Assembly (NCBI GenBank): GCA_032622095.1
Contig: CP136067.1
Coordinates: 94,292,707-94,356,706 of the forward strand
Source: Siphonodentalium dalli
Taxonomy: Eukaryota > Mollusca > Scaphopoda > Gadilida > Siphonodentaliidae
DNA length: 64,000 nucleotides
Reading direction: 5' to 3'
Shown here: positions 21,723-35,900 of the stretch, in pieces
Layout: every line of letters begins with the position of its first letter
Position numbering within the stretch: position 1 is the stretch's first letter
Notes under the pieces: generated by a model
Databases searched by the model: none
What the model was told of the DNA's origin: nothing
Seen by the model: only the letters and a program-made list of their open reading frames with translations
Program-made: the position numbers and the translations under genes

Positions 21723-23424
21723 CATTTATTTTTTATAGATACTCCATCTTTTGCTATCAACAATTCCAACAACAACGAAAACACAGACAAAACTGAAGAT
21801 TTGTCAATAAAGTCATTTGGGGTTCCTTCGATGGTCCCATGTTACTGATGTCGGACTTTGAGTTGCAAGTCACATTCAGGGTTCGAATGCCTCCCAATCC
21901 AAAAAATGTGCATTGTCTCAAAAACTCATGCAGCTTCTAAAAATCGGCACCTTATGTGTTATATAGTCCCAGGCATGTACACAGGGCGATGATCAGCATG
22001 TCTCGGAGACAAGTAAATATAACATTTAACATGCAGCTATGCCAAAAAGCTACAATATATAAAGTCAAAATATCTGAATCAAAATGATATTTTGCCTTGA
22101 TGGAGAGCACTTACAAGATAAGAGTTCTCCCTCTGATGTTTCTGTGAGATCGCCAGAAGTTTCCACTCTGAAAATAACCCATAAAACTGTCCCGAAATGG
22201 TTGAAATGTATTATACTACAAATAGAGGATCTACAAAGAGTCCCCAGTTTATAGCGAAAGTTACAAAACGAGTCCGGTAAATTGTCTCGTTCTAATTTAC
22301 TTGACGAGTTTGTAAATTCTGCTATAAACTGGGAATCGTTTATTACATGATCCAAAACCTCAATATACATACTTAAATCAACAAATAGCACATGAAACTA
22401 ACATCGACTTCTATAAGGCATGCGATGACATTTCAAGTAAATATGCATTGCTTGTCCGCATAAGGAAATAGTCCCAGATAAATAAAGACTCTTTGACGTA
22501 TTTAATGGCAAATATTTAATGAAATAAGTTTCAAACTCTTTATTCATTAGAGTTTGTTGGAAAAAATATTGGAAGCCATAGTATTTTGAGACGTAGCATA
22601 GAGAATGTAAACAGATGAGAAATCGGAAGTCAAAGGTCACCTGGCACTATTTCTTGTTATGCAACAAACATTGCATATCACAATTTATAGAATGTAATAA
22701 GGGTAGGATCATGTAATAAAAATTAATATTAATTGATAGAAGCATTTCCGGACATGGGTCTTCAATTCATATCTATTATTTTATACCCAGGAAACTGTAT
22801 AAAAACCTGTTATAAGAAGAGATACGCTATCTTTATCATTATCAACTGATATGTAGCTTCAATCAACAAAACTGGAGCCACCTGATGTTGCTGAGACCTG
22901 TGGTAATTTAACTCGCGCAAACTAACATAAAAATGGACTTGTGTCAGGTTTAACTTAACCTCTTTACTGCTATGATGTCCGTAACTATTACGGACGTAAA
23001 CGTGCATGCTGTGTGCTATATGGTCCGTAGGTACTACAGACCTACTTCAGCACACTAGCAGTAGGTCATTATACATAACTGGAACTCAGAGATTAGTACA
23101 TCGGAATAACTGTATCTCGAAGTTTCAAACTGTGTATGATGTTCCACGATTGTGAACGATAATAGCCTTTCAACTGAGTCAGTTTTATGGTTCTTGTGAT
23201 ATTCACATTATATTTTCCCACTGTAAAATGGCAATAACGTCAACAGCCCAGCATACGACGTCATAACGTCATTCAGCAGCGAAGAGGTTAAAGGGTATGT
23301 AGGTAAATAGGTAAAATATAATATATACAATGTGTATTAAGTAGAGTAATGCATAAGTAGAGTAATGTGTAAGTAGAGTAATGCATAAGTACCAACCAGA
23401 CGATAAAGTAAAATGTTTGATTTT

Positions 23425-23578
23425 TAACCCTTTAATGCCAGGAGCTTAGCTGGTACAGCATTAATGATCCTGTGCCAGTGCATTCTCTTATATATGAGAG
23501 GTTCCCTATGTGAGAATAGCATACATAACAGGGTTTTGCACAAAATTTCAAGAAGCTAAAGTCATGAAAAGGATAAAC
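23425..23578. mobile_element. M3-like element, reduced
   Basis: Left end TTAACCCTTTAATGCC, one hairpin arm, right end GTCATGAAAAGGATAAA. Confidence 0.75.
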
Positions 23579-24065
23579 ATAAACATAGTTACCAAATACC
23601 TTGTGAGTCAAGAAGTGCATAGAGATAGATATATATAACAGGGCCAGGAATCGATGTAACCAATCAAAGCGTTTTTTTATTTTAAATTTGTTTAAAACAT
23701 ATCTAAATATTTGTTTGACGGGATAAACTATTACATGAGCCATGGAAATTCACAATGCACGTTCAAAAATCAGTAAACATTAAAATCTCATATTAATAAC
23801 TGAAATTTACAAATAAAATAGGTATGGATTTTTTCCCCAGATTTTGAATATCAAACACACATCATCCATTTTAAATGTACTTAAAATGTACACAATCCCT
23901 TTCACTTGTGAGTACAATAACACATGCAACAAATATCTAGCTCATCCACTGTACGAGTTCCAGAGAGCAGCTATCCGAAAGACTGAAGGGACGGTTTAGA
24001 GATTACATTAGTGACGTATGTTTCTGAATGTCTGAAGCGATGGTTTAGAGATTACATTAGTGAAG

Positions 24066-24282
24066 TACAGTAATGCCCTAAGTAATCGACTCTTTAACCA
24101 CAGCAGAATTATGGGTAACTTTTCAGGATTTAGTCGGAAATATGGCTTGTTGCCATTCATCGGAAAGCTCTCCCCGAGAGCTTTCCGATGAATGGCAACA
24201 AGCCATATTTCCGACTAAATCCTGAAAAGTTACCCATAATTCTGCTGTGGTTAATGAGTCTATTACTTTGGGCATTACTGTA
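24066..24282. mobile_element. M2 MITE, complete
   Basis: Near-perfect palindrome with centre CTCTCCCCGAGAGC. Confidence 0.92.
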
Positions 24283-24748
24283 GGTTCCTGGCCTTGGGTA
24301 CAAACATCAGAAACTGCAAATTCTCATTTCTTATCGAAATGGCCATGTGTCGATCGGAATAGCACATTGTGATGTCCCTCAACTCAGATCAAGCTTGAAA
24401 ATCGGTCCGGATTTTCATCCATGTTGGGTAGATTTTGGACAGACAAAAAAATGAGTAATCTCAGATGAAGAGATAAAATAGTGGAATGTAAAATTTGAGC
24501 AAATTACCAGCCGAACAGTGCTGAATCGCTGGATTTATGAGTTTGAGCAATTTACCAGCTAAATGACGGTCTGACTATTTGCAGTAAGTTCCAATTCATG
24601 GAGGTCCGTGTATTTGCAGAGGTTCTTTTTATTGTATTTATATGGGTCAGTTAAGATATAATTGAATTGAATAACTGACTAAGAATGAATAATAATAATA
24701 ATATCATGAATTATTTCCATTATGAGGGGGTGTTTACGTCTATACGAC

Positions 24749-25185
24749 AAGCCTGAGTTCAGTGTGCCTGTCAATTGCAGAATGAGCTCCCCAGAGGGTG
24801 AATTTAGTGACAATATCCCGCATAGTGGGCTAGCATCACTAAATTCACACTCTGGGAACCTCATTCTGCTTAGTGCTCTGGAAAGTTTCTTTATTATCAA
24901 ATTTCTTTAGAAACTTCTTCACATATTCTATTTCTTTTTTAGTTTAGTTTCTCTATATCCCCAAATTGGCAGAGAACACATTGCATAATCGAGGTTCCCA
25001 ATGGGTGCATATCACAATAGTCACCATTTGGAGCTTCAATCTGAGTCTATGTCTCTCTTAACAGATGAGGCAATGCAGAATGAGGTTCCCATAGGGTGAA
25101 TTTAGTGATGCTTGCCCACTATGCGGGATAGAGTCACTAAATTCACCCTCTGGGGACCTCATTCTGCAAATGACACACACTGCTT
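24749..25185. mobile_element. M1 MITE, complete
   Basis: Both hairpins present. The right outer end diverges after GACACACACTG. Confidence 0.85.
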
Positions 25186-25529
25186 TTCGCCAGATAACAT
25201 TCATGTGTGGGGAATATTCCAACATAAAATCGTGAAGATAAACAAAGATATTCATAGATATTCACCCCAGATTGTCGAATCGAATACGAATCGAATACTC
25301 AGGTTGAATCAAATATCACTTCAAACATCCAATATTCGCAGGACACTAATGTTCACCTGAGAGATCGGCAACTTGATATTTTAGAATGCTATTTTGGGCA
25401 TAAAGTTTCCATTTCCTTGAGAAAAACCATCAACATTGATATTATTTAACAAATGAACATATCAATGATGGTTATTTCAATGTCTCAATATACTGACATT
25501 TATCCAGTATTTCCCAAAAATAACAATAC

Positions 25530-26260
25530 ATAAAAGGTCGGTAGACCTCATGTCCGCCTCTAAGTGTTGGCTTGATACGACCGTTGTTTGCGCATAAAAA
25601 CCTGTCTTTAGTGCTAGTAAACCTACATACCAAATTTAATTTCATTCAGTACACATTTACTAAAGTTATCATCCGGAAACCTCAAATTGGCAAAAATTCT
25701 ACGTAAAAAAGGGACATAACTCTGGTGAAAATTGGCGGGCGGAATCCGAATTCGAACTTGACCTGTGTTTTGCTGGGAGAAAGACACATACCATCTTTGG
25801 TTCAGATCAAATAATCCAAACTGGAGTTATCGGTCAGAAACCAAAAATGTTAACCAACGGTCAAATTCTAAGTCGAAAAAGGGCCGTAACTCATGTAAAA
25901 ATAATTGGACGGAACCCATATTCGAACTTGGCCTGTATCTTTAGCTGGGAAATACACGTACCAACTTTGGTTCAGATCAAATAATCCAAACTGGAGTTAT
26001 CGGTCGGAAACCAAAAATGTTAACAGACAGCCAAATTCTAAGTCGAAAAAGGGGCATAACTCTGGTGAAAATTGGTGGACGGAACCAGAATTCGAACTTG
26101 ACCTGTCTTTTCTGCTAGTAAACCCACATACCAAATTCAATTTAATTTGGTTCAATCTAACTAAAGTTATCATCCGGAAACCTCGGACGGACGTACGGAC
26201 GGACGCACAGGCTGATTATAATAGTCCTCCGAACCCGTTGGGTCGGCGGACAATAAAATA
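25530..26260. mobile_element. M6-related repeat, multimeric
   Basis: Three to four internal units each with GGGCATAACTC and CGAACTTGACCTG, ending in a GGACGGACG run and GGTCGGCGGACAATAAA. Frames through it give shadow ORFs only. Confidence 0.8.
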
Positions 26261-26763
26261 CATCATATGTATACTAGTAAATATAAAATGATTTTCAAGC
26301 ACGCATTTCTCTCATTAATATTGCATTGTAGGATATACAAGCCAATGCAGCAATATGTAAACTGAGCACACACTTCAGTCAAACTGTCTATCGTTGTATG
26401 ATAGGGTGCATCGAAAAACCGAACATAACCGAACACAAGTTCAAATAAGAGGAAATACAACAAATAAAGTTGATAGACATGCATATTTATGACTAAACTA
26501 GTCTCATGTGAAGTTTTGTGTAGTTTGGGTCACTAATAAGATCTTTAATGCATGTTTGGTATAACATGTAAATTTGTGTTCAGCATCCAAGCATTCAGTC
26601 ACTGGTAATTAATTAACTTCTGGTAGCATTAGTACAGCGAACTCAATGACAAACATGTGTTAGGCAATTAGGCATTGGATACAGATCTTGAGTATACTGT
26701 TTTTTATTTTTATTTTTATTGATACACAAAGAGACAGATGATTTTAAAGCAAGACAGATGAAC

Positions 26764-26982
26764 TACAGTAACGCCCTAAATAATCGGCTCCTTAACTACA
26801 ACAGAATTATTTGGTTAATTTTTCAGGATTTAGTCGGAAATATGGCTTGTTGCCATTCATCGGAAAGCTCTAACTGAGAGCTTTCCGATGAATGGCAACA
26901 ATCCATATTTCCGACTAAATCCTGAAAAATTACCCACAATTCTGCTGTGGTTAAGGAGTTGATTATTTAGGGCATTACTGTA
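26764..26982. mobile_element. M2 MITE, complete
   Basis: Centre AGCTCTAACTGAGAGCT; both arms present. Confidence 0.92.
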
Positions 26983-27023
26983 TACACTATGGTGTTTACA
27001 ATAGAGAACATTCATCTGACACA

Positions 27024-27224
27024 TACAGTAATGCCCTAAATAATCGACTCCTTAACCACAGCATAATTATGGGTAACTTTTCAGGATTTAGTCGGAAATA
27101 TGGCTTGTTGCCATTCTGAGAGCTTTCCGATGAATGGCAACAAGCCATATTTCCGACTAAATCCTGAAAAGTTAACCATAATTCTGCTGTGGTTAAGGGG
27201 TCGATTATTTAGGGCATTACTGTA
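27024..27224. mobile_element. M2 MITE, second of a close pair
   Basis: Only 41 bp from the previous copy. Left arm lacks the last ~12 bp before the centre. Confidence 0.9.
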
Positions 27225-27331
27225 TATTGTTTACAATAGAGAACTTTCATCTGACACATATATTCAATCATTTCTCTTTCACGTACACTTGCACACTAGC
27301 TTACAAACTTCAACCATAAACAGACCTGAAA

Positions 27332-27771
27332 ATATGGTGCTGGACATTTGCAGAATGAGGTCCCCAGAAGGTGAATTTAGCGATGCACATCGGGTTAGCA
27401 CTACCCTATTCACCTTCTGGGGGCCGTCTTCCTCTTAGTCCTCATCTTCTCTGGAAAGTATCTTTATTATAAACTTAATACATTTTTTAGTTTCCTCAAA
27501 AAGTTTCTTTTTTACTTTTTTAGTTTAGTTTCTCTATATCCCAAATTGGCAAACATCACTGTGTATAATTGAGGTGCCCAATGGGTGCACATCACCACCT
27601 TCACCATCTGGGAACTTAAATCTGTGTCTAGGTCTCCCATAGCAGATGAGGCCATGCAGAATGAGGTCCCCAGAGGATGAATTTGGTGACCGTACCCAGT
27701 TATGCGGGGTAATGTCACTAAACTCATACTATAGGAACCTCATTCTATAAATGTCCAGCACCATATTGTCA
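27332..27771. mobile_element. M1 MITE with variant ends
   Basis: Outer inverted ends are AATATGGTGCTGGACA and TGTCCAGCACCATATT, so this subfamily has its own 16-bp perfect TIR. Confidence 0.88.
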
Positions 27772-27809
27772 GGCCCGAGAATAATCTCAAGAATACTCCC
27801 AGTCCAGGT

Positions 27810-28022
27810 ATACAGTAATGCCCAAAATAAACGACTCTTTAACCACATCAGAATTATGGTAATTTTTCAGTAGTCGGAAATATGGCTTGTTGCCATTCAT
27901 CGGAAAGCTCTCACTGAGAGCTTTCCTATGAATGGCAACAAGCCATATTTCCGACTAAATCCTGAAAAATTACCCATAATTCTGCTGTGGTTAAAGAGTC
28001 AATTATTTAGGGCATTACTGTA
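27810..28022. mobile_element. M2 MITE, complete
   Basis: Both arms present, with small deletions in the left arm. Confidence 0.9.
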
Positions 28023-28594
28023 TCTCTGATTCTGTGACTTTCTGCATACTGTGCTGAATGGCTTTCGTGGTTTCTTATAAAAAGTCCGTATCATGGGGAT
28101 GAGAATTTGTGTGGATCTAGGTATCATTTTTATCCAGATCAACATGTCCAAAAATAGCAGGTTTATGATATCTTTGAGTAGTCAATGTTGAAAAATGGGA
28201 CATCCAGATATTTCAGCGCCAAAAGGGCATTACGCAAACAGTGAACTGGTATAATTTCACATGCTGGCTATATAGTTATTTCTTGTTTTATGTAACCTCC
28301 ACATGGTGAAACTATGCATTAGCCTTGATCAAGAGACCAATTCACTGCTAATATTTATAGAAACTATTATTGAATGGATCAGACAATGTAGTAAATAACA
28401 AATAGACCACTGACAAACGACTGATATTTTTTATAAATAGATTACGTTTCATCTTGTCTCATATTATGACACAGCAAAAAACAGACATACCACAGTACAC
28501 AATGCACGATCTTTGTTTTCATCTCGTACATTGTATATTGATATATACTCTACCAACTCAGTGTAAATTATTTCGTTGAATGTTGATTTCGTGG

Positions 28595-28727
28595 ATTTTA
28601 CAGTACATAATATACATGATGTTTTCACAAATTAAAAGGATTTTACTGTACATAATATACATGATGTTTTCACAAATTAAAAGGATTTTACAGTATATAA
28701 TATAAATGATGTTTTCAAGAATTAAGT
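28595..28727. repeat. 45-bp tandem repeat, three units
   Basis: Core GGATTTTACAGTACATAATA repeated three times with few changes, in otherwise AT-rich DNA. Confidence 0.85.
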
Positions 28728-29193
28728 TTTTCCATTTTCATCTGGAACATACTGTTGTCAACTAGTTTCCGAAGTATTTATGATCTTTGAATCACATAAT
28801 CCATCTGACTGGGTATATCTGTGTCGTGTATATCTGTGTTGCTGTGACTTTCTGCTTACATAGTATATATGACGTTGTCCCACTTTCTTCCAATACAAAC
28901 TCAACTTGTCATCCAAAGGATCTCAGATCTTTGAATCACATAATTCTGTATACATTTTATGCACCACATTTTCTCGTTATTTCAGAATGCATTCTCGTGA
29001 TCTTCCATAGTACCTGGTATGTTAAATCACATAATTGTCTGCTTACCATCATTGCTTTTCTTTCCTATGACCTTCTTTAAACATGTAATACATTATTTTT
29101 TTGCACATCTTTGAATCATATTAACATATGATATCTGATGCCAGTATTAGTACAACCATCTTTGAGGATGTGATCATTCCACAGTATGCGGTA

Positions 29194-29607
29194 TGCAAGT
29201 CTGAATTTAGTGTGCCTTGACATTTGCAGAATGAGGTCCCCAGAGGGTGAATTTAGTGACGTTACCCCGCACAGTGGGCTAGCATCACCAAATTCAGCCT
29301 CTGGGGACCTCATTCTGCTAGGCCCCATCTGGGAAGTATCTACAGTCTCAAATTAACATTGTTTTTAGTTAATAATTTGAAGAAGATAAAATGCATAAAC
29401 AAGGTGACTTATGGGTGAACATCACCAACTTCAACTGGGGAACTTCAATCTGATCCTAGGTGTCCCATACCAGTAGAGGCCTAAGCAGAATGGGGTCCCC
29501 CGAGGGTGAATTTGGTGATGCTAGCCCACTATGCGTGATAGCGCTACTAAACTCACCCTCTGGGGACCTCATTCTGCAAATGTCAGACACACTAAATTCA
29601 GACTTGG
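29194..29607. mobile_element. M1 MITE, block B partner of 50-418
   Basis: Same site relative to exon 7 as in block A, so it predates the duplication. Confidence 0.9.
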
Positions 29608-29742
29608 CGGTATGGTAAATCACATTATTGTATGCTACCTGATGCCTGTGATGCTGTGAGGGCCGCATATATGTTTTATGTTTCTTCAAGCACAAACAAG
29701 TCTTCAGAAGTATATCCAATCTTTGAATCACGTTAACGTATG

Positions 29743-29913
29743 CTACCTGATGCCTTTGTTGCTATGACCGTCTTTAAACATGTTATGCAGGACGTTTTCC
29801 ACGTTCTTCCAGTACGCACTCTCCAGTCGACCACAGTATCCCTGGTCCTTGACTTCTGTCACCTTATTTTTGAGAGTTTCTAACAGTTTCATAGGCCCGT
29901 CATTCAGATTGTG
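29743..29913 (-). CDS. GXYLT: GXYLT copy B exon 7 (last coding exon)
   Basis: 171 nt from CTATTTCAG to TAG, 56 residues. It is a helical, charged C-terminus (PMKLLETLKNKV, WKNVENVLHNMF). The tail around the stop codon is repeated once about 100 bp downstream. A more degraded fragment resembling LHNMFKDGHS lies near 29066-29095. Confidence 0.9.
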   Translation of the reverse strand, partial: HNLNDGPMKLLETLKNKVTEVKDQGYCGRLESAYWKNVENVLHNMFKDGHSNKGIR

Positions 29914-32900
29914 CTGAAATAGATTTTTTGTTTGTTTAAAGCCACATGGCGGTTTGCGATCCAAAATACACATAATATTAATGGTTCCAGCTCAAGATTG
30001 CATGATTTAGACAACTTTTGTGAACCAATTTCACAATAAACATTGAATAGATCACCCGGTGGAAATTTCATGATTGTCAGTGATACAAAGAGAAATCAGC
30101 TCCTTCTCTCAGACTGAGGGGGGTATGTCTGGGAGGAGGGGGGTGGTCTGTCCGATTATTAGACCTACCTCTCTGAATGTCATGTAGACGGCTTTGAATA
30201 CTGGTTGTTTGGCTTAATGCTGGAACTCAACGACTTCCATGCAGTAATCGCACACCTTCTCTCTCGGGATGGAGGAGGAGGGCCTGTATCATTATTAGAC
30301 CTACCTTTCTGAATGTCGTGTAGACGGCTTTGAATACTGGCTGTTTGGCATTATGCATGACTCGATGACTTCCTTGCATTAATCACACTCTTTCTCTCAG
30401 GCAGATGGGGGTGGGGGGTGTCATATGTCTGGGAGGAGGAGGAGGGGGTATGTCTGGGAGGAGGGGGTCAATGGTTGTCTGATTATTAGACCTACCTCTC
30501 CGAATGTCATGTAGACAGCTTTGAATACTGGTTGTTTGGCATTATGCATGACTTGACGACTTCCATGCAGTAATCACACACCTTCTCTCAGACTGAGGGG
30601 GGGGGGGGGGGGGGGTGGTGGTATGTCTTGGAGAAGGGGGTCGATGGTTGTCTGATTATTAGACCTACCTCTCTGAATGTCGTGTAGATGGCTTTGAATA
30701 CTGGTTGTTTGGCATTATGCATGACTCAACGACTTCCATGCAGTAATCGCACACCTTCTCTCTTGGAATGGAGGAGGGGGGGTCTGTATCATTATTAGAC
30801 CTACCTCTCTGAATGTTGTGTGGACGGCTTTGAATACTGGTTGTTTGACATTATGCATGACTCGATGACTTCCATGCATTAATCACACTCTTTCTCTCAG
30901 GCTGAGGGGGGGGGGGGGTGGTATGTCTGGGAGAAGGGGGTCGATGGTTGTCTGATTATTAGACCTACCTCTCTGAATGTCGTGTAGACAGCTTTGAATA
31001 CTGGTTGTTTGGCATTATGCATGACTCGACGACTTCCATGCAGTAATCGCACACCTTCCTTCTCTGCTGGCTGACACAAGCTTTTATACATACAGTGATC
31101 TGTTCTATAATTCCAATGACAATCATAAATGTACAATTGTTCTGAAAATAACAAAATAAAAACTTGTGACGTAATTCCCTCTTGGGTGTCTTAATCTTAA
31201 TCTTAATCTTAATATAAACCGATTCATACTCCTCGGCCAATCAAATCGCTCCAACCCATGAACAATATTTCTTGTATGAATCTGTATTTTGCCAGGGCAA
31301 AAATATAGACTTGTGATAATACTATCTGACATCGACTCAACATTTCATGACAGTCTGTTCTCAAAATAGTAACGAAAAAGTGCCCAATTGATTATCTCAT
31401 TAAGTAAGAAAATGACAATATAAAATCAATATTAGAATAGAAGCTTTTCCAGACAGGTGTTTTCAACTAATATTTATTATTTTATACCCTGGAAATTATA
31501 TATAGGAAAAGATAATCCATCTTTAAAAATAGTGTGTCTGTCATTTGCATAATGAGGTTCCCAGAGGGTGAATTTAGTGACACTATCCCACACAGCTGGC
31601 TAGCATCACCAAATTCACCCTATGGGGACCCAATTCTGCTTTGACCTCAACTTCTGGGAAGTATCTATAGTATCAAATTAACATTATGTTTAGTCACTTT
31701 ATTCCTTCTGGGAAGTTTCTATATCCCCTAATTTGCAGCAGATAAAATGCATAATCAAGGTGACTAATGGTGCACATCACCAACTTCAACTGGGGAAACT
31801 TCAATCTGATCCTAGGTCTCCCATAGCAGTTGAGGCCTAAGCAGAATGAGGTTCCTATAGGGTGAATTTAGCATCACTAAATTCACCCTCTGGGGACCTC
31901 ATTCTGCAAATGACAGACACACTATTTGCAGGATTGAAGATAACGGTACCCTGTATGGTTGGATAATTGTGGATACGAGCATGAAAACAAGCCAACTCGT
32001 TCACAAACTTTTTTCATGCATCCTCATATATCCAACTCATTAAAGTACGTTTATCTATTAAATGAAATTAGCTTACCTGGAAAATAGTGGAAATAAATAT
32101 TAATGAGATCCTGGTCGCCCCATGTTATTTTAGTTTTATAATCTTTATAATATTCTGTGATTTTCTCAATCCATGGAACCAATCTCAGCCTCGTCAAGTT
32201 CATTAACATCACTCCTGAATTTATACCTGAAAAAAAAAGAAAGAGGTTCATTAAAGACATATTATATGCATATTTCACTACTTCAAACAGATATTTTACT
32301 ATTCAATCACTACACCCATGTGATGAATTAATTGTTGAAAAATTCAACAACCTTGGATGTACACTTTCGTAAAATACAATATCTGAACTATGCAAATATG
32401 TAAATAAGCAGTCTGCCATTCGTCCCGAACAAATCGCTGACAAACTTGTGATGTAATGACGACACATATATATGATACCAATCTTTAATGTATGATGTAT
32501 AATACACAATCAATGTATACAAAAGAAGTCGCTGAATTAATGTGTACAAAGCCGCGAAGTGATGGCCCCGAATGATAGGTGATGCCCGGTTTAAGTATAG
32601 GAACCTCAAGACAAGATGAGTCAAGTGAAAGCATGAAGTGATGGGGTGTAGCGGTGTCTTATATACTCTTGGGATGAATATAGGATGAGATATTTGGCAA
32701 TACACATCGGCATTGGCTCTGCCGTTATGGTCATTCCCTATGACCATATTTGGGGGATCGCCTTCATTGTGTGTGGGTCTGAGCTGTGATTAAGATGTGC
32801 GAGCTGAGGTTCCTGTAAGGAACCGAGCACTGATATTGAGTTCTATACTATACTTAGCACGTTAGCACAGGGGGACGATATAGTTATGTCACAAACTAAC

Positions 32901-35900
32901 GACAATGATTTCGCTAAAGAGAGTCACTATATTTGATTGTGTGCTGAGAAATTTGATACAAAATTCATTAAAACACCTGCTTTCAGCAAATTTAATCTGT
33001 GCTAATGCATTCTTTTATTAGTGCGAGTCACATATATATAAGAGCATACATTGGCTTAGAATATTTACCTTGACCTTGTAAGCCAGTGCATTCTCTTATA
33101 TATGAGAGGCTCCCTTTGGGAGAATTATATATATATGTGAATGCATTGGCACATAGTTTTCGCAAAATTTCAGGAAGCTCCAGTCATGGATTGTTTAACA
33201 TCAATCCTGAATTTAAACCTGAATTTAAATCTGTGTATAATTATGACATCCTTCAAGTAAAACTTGACAATCAAAGATATATATAGAATAATTAGCTAAT
33301 GCCGTCTCTTGAACGGTTTATATCAATGAGGAAGATTTGGCATCTATTGGACTCAAATCTCCCTGGTGGATATAAACTGTTTAAGCAACGGCATTAACAA
33401 TGAATGAAATTCAATTTACACCCCAACATCACCCTTCTATCATGCAATAAGTTCCCCAGTTGAAGTTGGTGATGTTCACCCATTAGTCACCTCAATTAAG
33501 CATTTTATATTCTGCAAATTAGGGGATATAGAAACTGAACAGAAGGGAACAAGAGCAAACCGTCGGGGTGTGGCATAATACGCCCGTTTCTGGAGTAGAG
33601 TGGGGCATGTAGACAGAACACATATTTGAATTTGAGCTGTATACCAAATTTGGTTCAGTTCACTTGATTCAATCTAAAGTTATCATTCGGAAACCGCAAA
33701 TCAGGTAAAATCTAAGTTGAAAAAGGGGCATAACTCAGTCAAAATCATGCGGACGAAACCCATATTCGAACTTGATCTTTATTTTGGTGTGGTAAACTAA
33801 CATACCAAATTTGGTTCAGTTCACTCGATTCAATCTAAAGTTATCATCCAGAAACCAAAAGCGGACAGACGGACGACGGACGGACAACGGACAGACGGAC
33901 GGACAACCCATTTACATAATACGACCGTTTTTTCAAACGGGCGTATAAACAGTAATAATGTCCCCAGCATCTTTTAGTATATGCTACAAAATGTGTAACC
34001 ATTACGTGCAAATCTACCTAAAGGGGGATATTAAGGATGTCATGCGAAGCGTCCATACCAAATCTTGGCTCGATCTGTCATGGGGCTTAATAGCATGTAA
34101 ACTTAGTACTTACCTAAAGGGGGTAATAAGGATATTGTGCAAAGCATCCACACCACCTCGTGGCTCGGTCTGTCATGGGGCATAATAACATGTAAACTCA
34201 CCTAAAGGGGGATAATAAGGATGTCTTGCGAAGCGTCCGTACCAACTCGTGGCTTGATCTGTTGATTCTAAGCTAACTCCCGCTATCTGGGAGGAGTTAA
34301 ACTGATTGAAGAAACTCCAAATATTCTCCATTGGGTCGAGCAGCAAAACATCTGTGTCAAGGTAGAGCACTGAATCAACATTCTTCAGTATATACTACAA
34401 AAGATGAGTGAAATATCACTAAAGTACCTGAAAGTACAAGTAAAGTAAAAGAGTAGGATCTGTCTGTCCGTCCCCCCTCAGTTCGTGTTTTTCTCCCAGA
34501 CCCTGGACAGATTTCTTAGTGACTCAGTGTACCCCGGCAGATGTTATAACAGCATTAGTATTTCAAAATTTTGATTTAAAACAAATTATTATTTTTAATA
34601 ACAAGAACAATGCAAGGGAATGGCAAAATACGTAAGTGTAATTTCAACAATGGGCCATAACTCAAGTGAAAATTGGAGGCAGAACCTAAATTCGAACTTG
34701 ACTTGTTTTTTGTGCTAGCAAACCCTCATACCAAATTTCAGTCCATTCAGTTCAGACTTACTAAAGTCATCAACAGGAAACCAAAAGCGAATGGACAGAC
34801 GGACGGACATTGATTGAGCAAGGAGTTCAATCTAAACAAAAATAAAAATAAAATTCTTTAACTTTAACAGACTTGAGCTCACAGAGATAAAATTTCAATT
34901 TGAACCAAAGAAAGGAAGTTTTCAGAGTCATCACTAGCTACGAAGAGCTCAAGTGTAATAGTGCCCTGCAAATCGGGGGTTTTCATTTCAAATAGAATCA
35001 GGCAGAAGATTCAAAATTGCATCGGATCTCGAATAAAATCATTGTGTCAAGTAAACAATAAATACATGTAGTGCAGGTATGAAACAGTTAAAGACATATT
35101 ACAGACTTGTTTGGTTGTGCAAAATTGATAAGTTAGTACTCAGACACTATGCGAACAGGAGGAATGTAACAATTTAATAACATCACCGAAAATCTCAATC
35201 AAATTGACCATACCACTCAATTGTCTGAACTACACTCAATTTTATATATTTACTTCTCGATTCGGGACGCAACTAAATTAACGCAAACAAATTCGGAAAT
35301 GAGAGTTACTGCATTTAATTAATATATAAGAATGATGGTGTGTGTTTGTCAATTTGGATACAATATTTGTAACAAATAACAACTTTGAGCAAGATTAGTT
35401 TCCATTTCTATTTGATCATCTTACCGGAGTGTTTCACATCACTTTAATAGAAAACTCAAAATGGTGGCCATAATAATTCGAAACCTCACTATGATAAGAG
35501 ATCATTAATGAAATATGATTTAAATGGATCATGTTCTTATCTAATCAAAGTAATTCGACATAAAAGACACCTTCAGCAGTGACAGCCACTCCATAATACA
35601 AACTGCTAACATCATTAACAGAGGCTGCGCCACAAAAAAAAATTAATTGAGTCTCAGACAATTTTTTCTGAATCAATGAGGGAGGGAAAACTTTATATTT
35701 AGCATGGATTATAATAGCTTTCCTTGTCTAGTAATGGTCCGAAAATTTTGCATCCGCTTATTTAATCTGATGTAAAAATTATATTGTGGCACTAGTATAC
35801 CTGTATTACAAAGGGAAATATTAAGATATTAGCCATTTCATGATGCTGGTGCAGCATTAAAGATCATGTACCAATGTATTCTCTTATATATGCGAGTCTC

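Larger units (their letters stand above)
16265..29132. other. Gene-poor region between the two duplicated blocks
   Basis: Apart from the MITEs listed separately I find no supported gene. 16930-17137, 17520-18235, 18700-19410, 19530-19950, 20460-21200, 21725-23420, 23580-24060, 24285-24745, 25190-25530, 26262-26760 and 28025-29130 are AT-rich with short repeats. A minus-strand stretch at 22070-22640 is open in two frames but has only a weak short exon-like segment (22110-22165). 28750-29130 contains decayed pieces resembling GXYLT exon 7 and its 3' flank. Confidence 0.6.

Noticed and set aside
22065-22640. Two minus-strand ORFs of 108 and 80 codons
   Set aside because: Composition and frames do not connect, only one weak exon-like segment is present, and there is no recognisable family.
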